A DNA stretch of 33,555 bases from Paenibacillus terrae (GTDB taxonomy: Bacteria; Bacillota; Bacilli; Paenibacillales; Paenibacillaceae): the NCBI RefSeq assembly GCF_005217525.1, contig NZ_PNXQ01000005.1, forward strand, positions 301,361 to 334,915, read 5' to 3'. The position numbers were made by a program, and so were the translations under genes. The notes beneath the pieces were generated by a model. It made no database searches and was not told the DNA's origin. It worked only from the letters and a program-made list of their open reading frames with translations. The first letter of the stretch is position 1. Every line of letters begins with the position of its first letter. Of this stretch, positions 30,759 through 33,555 are shown piece by piece.

Positions 30759-31715
30759 CTAATAACGCTTGGGAGCAGCCAGCTTGGCCAAATCCGACAT
30801 ATACGTAAAAAAGGCTTCCGGATCTGTATCATATACCAGATTAACAGGGCGGCCTTCCGCCTGTTCCACGGTTCTGCCCTGACTCGGGCCGTCTGCGATA
30901 ACGCTGCAATGTACCGTCTTTTTCTTTACAATATCTGGACGTCCCACCGATGCGGTGGTCAGCACATCCCACAGGTAGTAGGTCGAGTTCGTCTCACTAT
31001 AGACGAGTGGCGGACAGCCTGCGTAGCAGTTACCCAGAAAATCTACGCCCTCATAGCGGCGCTCGGCAGCCCAACGTTTACGTACGGCTGGCGTTAATGG
31101 CACTTTGCTTGTGCTTTCCAGTGCCACCAGATCAATGGTAATGCCGCTTTGCCATACCCGATATGCGGCTTCTGGATCCCAGAACACATTCCATTCTGCT
31201 GTGCCATCATGCTCGGGCTCCTCTACATTCCCTTTTTCAAAGGTACCGCCCATCCATACCAGCTTGTCAATTTTCGCTTCAATATCCGGTGCCTCATCCA
31301 GCGCGCGTGCCAGATCGGTCAGCGGTCCAGTGAACAGGAGCAGTGTTTTGCCTTCGGCTCCACGTACCTTTTCGATCAGATGCTGATGAGCCGGCAGAGC
31401 TGAAAGCGGCGCTTCCATTTCTCCCGATTCATTCAGCACTGGCAATGCATCTACATAAAAGGAATGTAAACGCCAAGCGGCAGGAAATGGATTTTTACCG
31501 CGTGAATTAGATTTAGCGACTTCCACAGGCCCTTTATTTCGCCCAAAACGATCAATAATTTTACGGCTGGCATCCGTCGCAGGCTCCAGGTAACCATCTG
31601 CTGGAATAACTGATACTCCGGTCAAATGAACTTGCTCCATCTGAAGCAGCATAAACAGGGATACCAGATCATCCACTCCACCATCATGATTAAAATAAAC
31701 GTTTGTCTGACTCAT
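30759..31715 (-). CDS. Nucleoside hydrolase, second copy
   Basis: The protein has 318 residues of the IUNH superfamily. The N-terminal NHDGGVDDLVSLFMLL holds a DxxxDD-type Ca2+ cluster, with His-Asp instead of the usual Asp-x-Asp. TGPLTDLARAL and AEWNVFWDPEAA are conserved parts. It is divergent from the copy at 13596-14525 and more like the plant/YeiK-unrelated branch with NVFWDPEA. It stands alone, with GGAAGGAAGAG upstream of ATG and a strong terminator. Substrate unclear; purine or pyrimidine nucleosides or a modified riboside are possible. Confidence 0.9.
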   Translation of the reverse strand: MSQTNVYFNHDGGVDDLVSLFMLLQMEQVHLTGVSVIPADGYLEPATDASRKIIDRFGRNKGPVEVAKSNSRGKNPFPAAWRLHSFYVDALPVLNESGEMEAPLSALPAHQHLIEKVRGAEGKTLLLFTGPLTDLARALDEAPDIEAKIDKLVWMGGTFEKGNVEEPEHDGTAEWNVFWDPEAAYRVWQSGITIDLVALESTSKVPLTPAVRKRWAAERRYEGVDFLGNCYAGCPPLVYSETNSTYYLWDVLTTASVGRPDIVKKKTVHCSVIADGPSQGRTVEQAEGRPVNLVYDTDPEAFFTYMSDLAKLAAPKRY

Positions 31716-31776
31716 CTGTCTCTTCCTTCCTTATATCCCCGCGTAACAGGCATGTTCTCATCGGCAATCATCTTTA

Positions 31777-31805
31777 ATTATGCCTGATCGCTTCGCTGGA
31801 GTAAA
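31777..31805 (-). promoter_or_regulatory. Candidate promoter of the second nucleoside hydrolase
   Basis: Minus strand TTTACT (31800-31805), 17 bases, CATAAT (31777-31782). Moderate match to sigma-A. Confidence 0.4.
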
Positions 31806-31862
31806 TGTGCTATACTATTTTACACCAACAAAAAATGACCTATATTTACCATTAATGTATAA

Positions 31863-31891
31863 TTCAAATTTTATGCAATTACTTTTATAAT
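31863..31891 (+). promoter_or_regulatory. Promoter of the Spo0E-like gene
   Basis: TTCAAA (31863-31868), 17 bases, perfect TATAAT (31886-31891), about 30 bases before the start codon. Confidence 0.6.
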
Positions 31892-31922
31892 CTAATGAGC
31901 AGCAGGGAAGAAGGTGCAGCCT

Positions 31923-32099
31923 ATGGTATCCAATCTGAATGCAGCCGGGGATGGTTTGCTTGCCATCATTGAAGAATTGCGAAGCGAGCTTATTACAAAG
32001 GCACAGCATGAAGCCTTTACCGACCCTTCCATTGTGGAGCTAAGTCAACGTCTGGATCATTATGTAGTCCTTGCCCAACAAAGAAAAAAGAAAAGCTAA
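31923..32099 (+). CDS. Spo0E-like aspartyl phosphatase
   Basis: The protein has 58 residues (61 from GTG 31914) and is a two-helix hairpin. IEELRSELI and the C-terminal SQRLDHYV carry the SxxLD signature of Spo0E/YisI phosphatases, which dephosphorylate Spo0A~P and delay sporulation. The ATG at 31923 has AAGGTG six bases upstream. It is monocistronic with a terminator. Most Paenibacillus carry several such proteins; which phosphoprotein this one acts on is unknown. Confidence 0.8.
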   Translation: MVSNLNAAGDGLLAIIEELRSELITKAQHEAFTDPSIVELSQRLDHYVVLAQQRKKKS

Positions 32100-32164
32100 T
32101 GCCTCTTTGGTCCCCACCACAAAATTCTCCCCTTCTCGGGTCAGTTAACATATAAAGCACCCAT

Positions 32165-32217
32165 TCCCTGTCCCGGCCCTGATCCTCAGGTTCTGCCGCT
32201 GGAGCAGGGATTTTTTT
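32165..32217 (+). terminator. Intrinsic terminator after the Spo0E-like gene
   Basis: TCCCTG (32165-32170) pairs with CAGGGA (32205-32210), followed by seven T. The long loop may hold a further stem. Confidence 0.7.
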
Positions 32218-32232
32218 GTTTACTCCGTGCTT

Positions 32233-32841
32233 TTACCCTTCCACCTTCGCTCCATAGGATCGGGCTACGGCTACCGCCTGCTGGATATCGAGCTTGGCTC
32301 CGGTGATATCCAAATCTTTAAAATTCACGCCATCCATCTTCGCACCACGCAGGTCCGTTCCTTGAAGCTTCGCCTTATGCAGTCTTGCCCGGCTAAGATC
32401 TGCTTCGCGCAAATCTGCCTTTTCCAGATTACATTCGGATAAGTCAGCTTCCTTGAATCGTATTTTTCGCAAATCCTGTTTTCTTAAATCTGCATGACGC
32501 AAGTTCGTGTATGACCAATCTCCGCCTGTAATCGTGATACCATCCATATTCGCCCCCGCGAAATCTGAGCCTACCAGCTTGCAGTTATCAAACCGGGCCA
32601 CAAACAGATTGGCACTGGTAAATAGACAATTCGTAAAGGCAGACTCCTTGAAATGAGAGGCATTCAGGATGGCTCCGGTAAAATCACAGTCCACAAAAGT
32701 ACAGTCTTCAACAAGAGATTCATTCATCTCTACTCCCCGAAAGCGACAGCGGATAAACTCACAATTTCTCCACTCGCCTTCCCGGGCATCCATCGGACCA
32801 AAATCACGCGCTTCATAGACCTCACCTGTATAAAAAAACAT
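32233..32841 (-). CDS. Pentapeptide-repeat protein
   Basis: The protein has 202 residues, almost wholly A(D/N)LxxA-type repeats (LRHADLRKQDLRKIRFKEAD, LEKADLREADLSRARLHKAK), which fold as a square right-handed beta-helix. Cytoplasmic. Length and style resemble QnrB/MfpA/YjbI-like proteins, but the loops that mark gyrase-protecting Qnr cannot be judged here. GGGGGAG precedes ATG. It follows the MarR gene by 25 bp and is probably co-transcribed and controlled by it. Confidence 0.9.
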   Translation of the reverse strand: MFFYTGEVYEARDFGPMDAREGEWRNCEFIRCRFRGVEMNESLVEDCTFVDCDFTGAILNASHFKESAFTNCLFTSANLFVARFDNCKLVGSDFAGANMDGITITGGDWSYTNLRHADLRKQDLRKIRFKEADLSECNLEKADLREADLSRARLHKAKLQGTDLRGAKMDGVNFKDLDITGAKLDIQQAVAVARSYGAKVEG

Positions 32842-32866
32842 GTCATCTCCCCCTATTCTTTATCCC

Positions 32867-33388
32867 TTAAATCAGGAACTCAGCATTTCGGCAAGACCCT
32901 TCAAAACCCCTTTTCATTTTCCCGAGCAAGCCCTTCATCATCTCATGATCCTCTGTCGTAAACTCGGCCATGCATGCACGGATCAGCTTGGTGTAATAAG
33001 GCACAACCGTCGCCAGCAACTCTCGTCCGGCCTCCTTTAGTCCGACAGTTACCATTCGTCCATCGCTCTCGTGGGCCACTCGTTCAAGCATGCCATCCCG
33101 CTCCAGACCATCAATTAGCCCCGTCATGGTTCCCCGCGTTACATCGGCCTTTTCTGCCAGCTCTGATGGTGTCATCCGGTACGGCGCATGACAATGCAGC
33201 AGGCTAAGTACGATAATCCGGCCCTGAGAGGCACCCAGCTTGGCCAAATCCATATCCATTTCTCTGAAAATATCGTTAGCCAAACGCGCAAATGTCACAA
33301 AAGTCTCCATATTGCCCACTTCTGCTTCCTCTTGCCCAAAACTACGCAGCACCCCGCGTATAGAGTCATTATGAAAATTAAAATTCAT
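32867..33388 (-). CDS. MarR-family transcriptional regulator
   Basis: The protein has 173 residues with the MarR winged helix: MTPSELAEKADVTRGTMTGL (recognition helix) and ERVAHESDGRMVTVGL (wing with the DxR motif). The dimer helices are at both ends. An N-terminal extension of about 25 residues precedes the core. It overlaps the helicase stop by 11 bases and precedes the pentapeptide gene, its likely target. GGGGAGGAATGG lies upstream. The signal it senses is unknown. Confidence 0.92.
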   Translation of the reverse strand: MNFNFHNDSIRGVLRSFGQEEAEVGNMETFVTFARLANDIFREMDMDLAKLGASQGRIIVLSLLHCHAPYRMTPSELAEKADVTRGTMTGLIDGLERDGMLERVAHESDGRMVTVGLKEAGRELLATVVPYYTKLIRACMAEFTTEDHEMMKGLLGKMKRGFEGSCRNAEFLI

Positions 33389-33555
33389 GGTCTGTCCATT
33401 CCTCCCCTGATCTCGTTTCTTCCGTCAAACGATAGCTCCTCCATTCCTCCGGCAGTAAAGAAGCATACGGCTCCTTGGCGAACCGGTCGTCTACCAGCAC
33501 TAGCAAGCCTTCGTCGTATTCTGTACGGATAAGCCTGCCCCCTGCCTGAAGAACC
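33378..33555 (-). CDS. DinG-type helicase, C-terminal end only
   Basis: From the window edge the frame reads VLQAGGRLIRTEYDEGLLVL, then VDDRFAKEPYASLLPEEW, and stops at 33378. QAxGRxIRxxxDxGxxxxxDxRF is motif VI of XPD/DinG superfamily-2 helicases, so this is the last 58 residues of such a protein; the body lies outside the window. DinG-like enzymes unwind DNA or R-loops with an Fe-S cluster or exonuclease partner domain. The stop overlaps the MarR start by 11 bases. Confidence 0.85.
   Translation of the reverse strand, partial: VLQAGGRLIRTEYDEGLLVLVDDRFAKEPYASLLPEEWRSYRLTEETRSGEEWTDHEF

Noticed and set aside
1..33555. tRNA, rRNA or CRISPR arrays
   Set aside because: No cloverleaf with CCA-type end, no rRNA conserved cores and no regularly spaced repeats were seen by eye.

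Overview
The window looks like chromosomal DNA of a spore-forming Gram-positive bacterium, most likely Paenibacillus. The signs are strong AGGAGG-type ribosome sites, GTG/TTG starts, a Spo0E-type phosphatase, an oxygenase-only nitric oxide synthase, PadR/HAAS/DUF4097 genes and AbrB-type regulators. The genus is inferred from protein style, not from a database search.

Region 1 (1-4656): the 3' end of an unknown gene, a small acidic protein that may be frameshifted, a PadR-HAAS-DUF4097 operon, a short-chain dehydrogenase, an AbrB/zinc-ribbon/HTH regulator and an HExxH protein. Region 2 (4760-6694): dps followed by nos on the minus strand. A clear promoter precedes dps, with a 19-bp PerR-like palindrome at its start point, so oxidative-stress control of both genes is likely. 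Region 3 (6751-9116): an M20 amidohydrolase broken by a one-base frameshift, and an Rpn-type PD-(D/E)XK nuclease.

Region 4 (9121-16198, minus): one long transcription unit made of DUF2294, a leader with an intrinsic terminator, a PotD-like lipoprotein, a nucleoside hydrolase, two permeases, an ATPase and adenine deaminase. It reads as nucleoside uptake, base release and adenine deamination, with leader attenuation between the first gene and the rest.

Region 5 (16341-28281, minus) is the unusual part. It is a cargo/spike island without sheath or tube genes: two unknown proteins, a DUF4280 PAAR-like tip, a VgrG/gpD-type hub fused to an L,D-transpeptidase-like domain, a lipoprotein with a carbohydrate-binding-like domain, a GH73-type glucosaminidase, further lipoproteins (one broken by an amber codon and a frameshift), a second hub without a toxin domain, and a 48-residue protein. 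The hub-toxin and the glucosaminidase share a two-unit tandem repeat of about 45 residues per unit. I infer that this repeat is a loading or docking module. Both cargo proteins would attack peptidoglycan, and the neighbouring lipoproteins are the natural immunity candidates.

Region 6 (28498-30690) is decayed and mobile-looking. Two perfect 40-bp direct repeats 1.7 kb apart bracket a DUF4181 membrane protein and a three-gene unit: a sigma region-4-like protein, a small HTH/region-2-like protein and a glycine-rich hydrophobic protein. A 12-bp inverted repeat can hide the ribosome site of the first gene of that unit. Just outside lie an orphan C-terminal reading frame and a fossil of a histidine-kinase N-box.

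Region 7 (30759-33555): a second nucleoside hydrolase, a Spo0E-like phosphatase, a pentapeptide-repeat protein, a MarR regulator and the 3' end of a DinG-type helicase gene.
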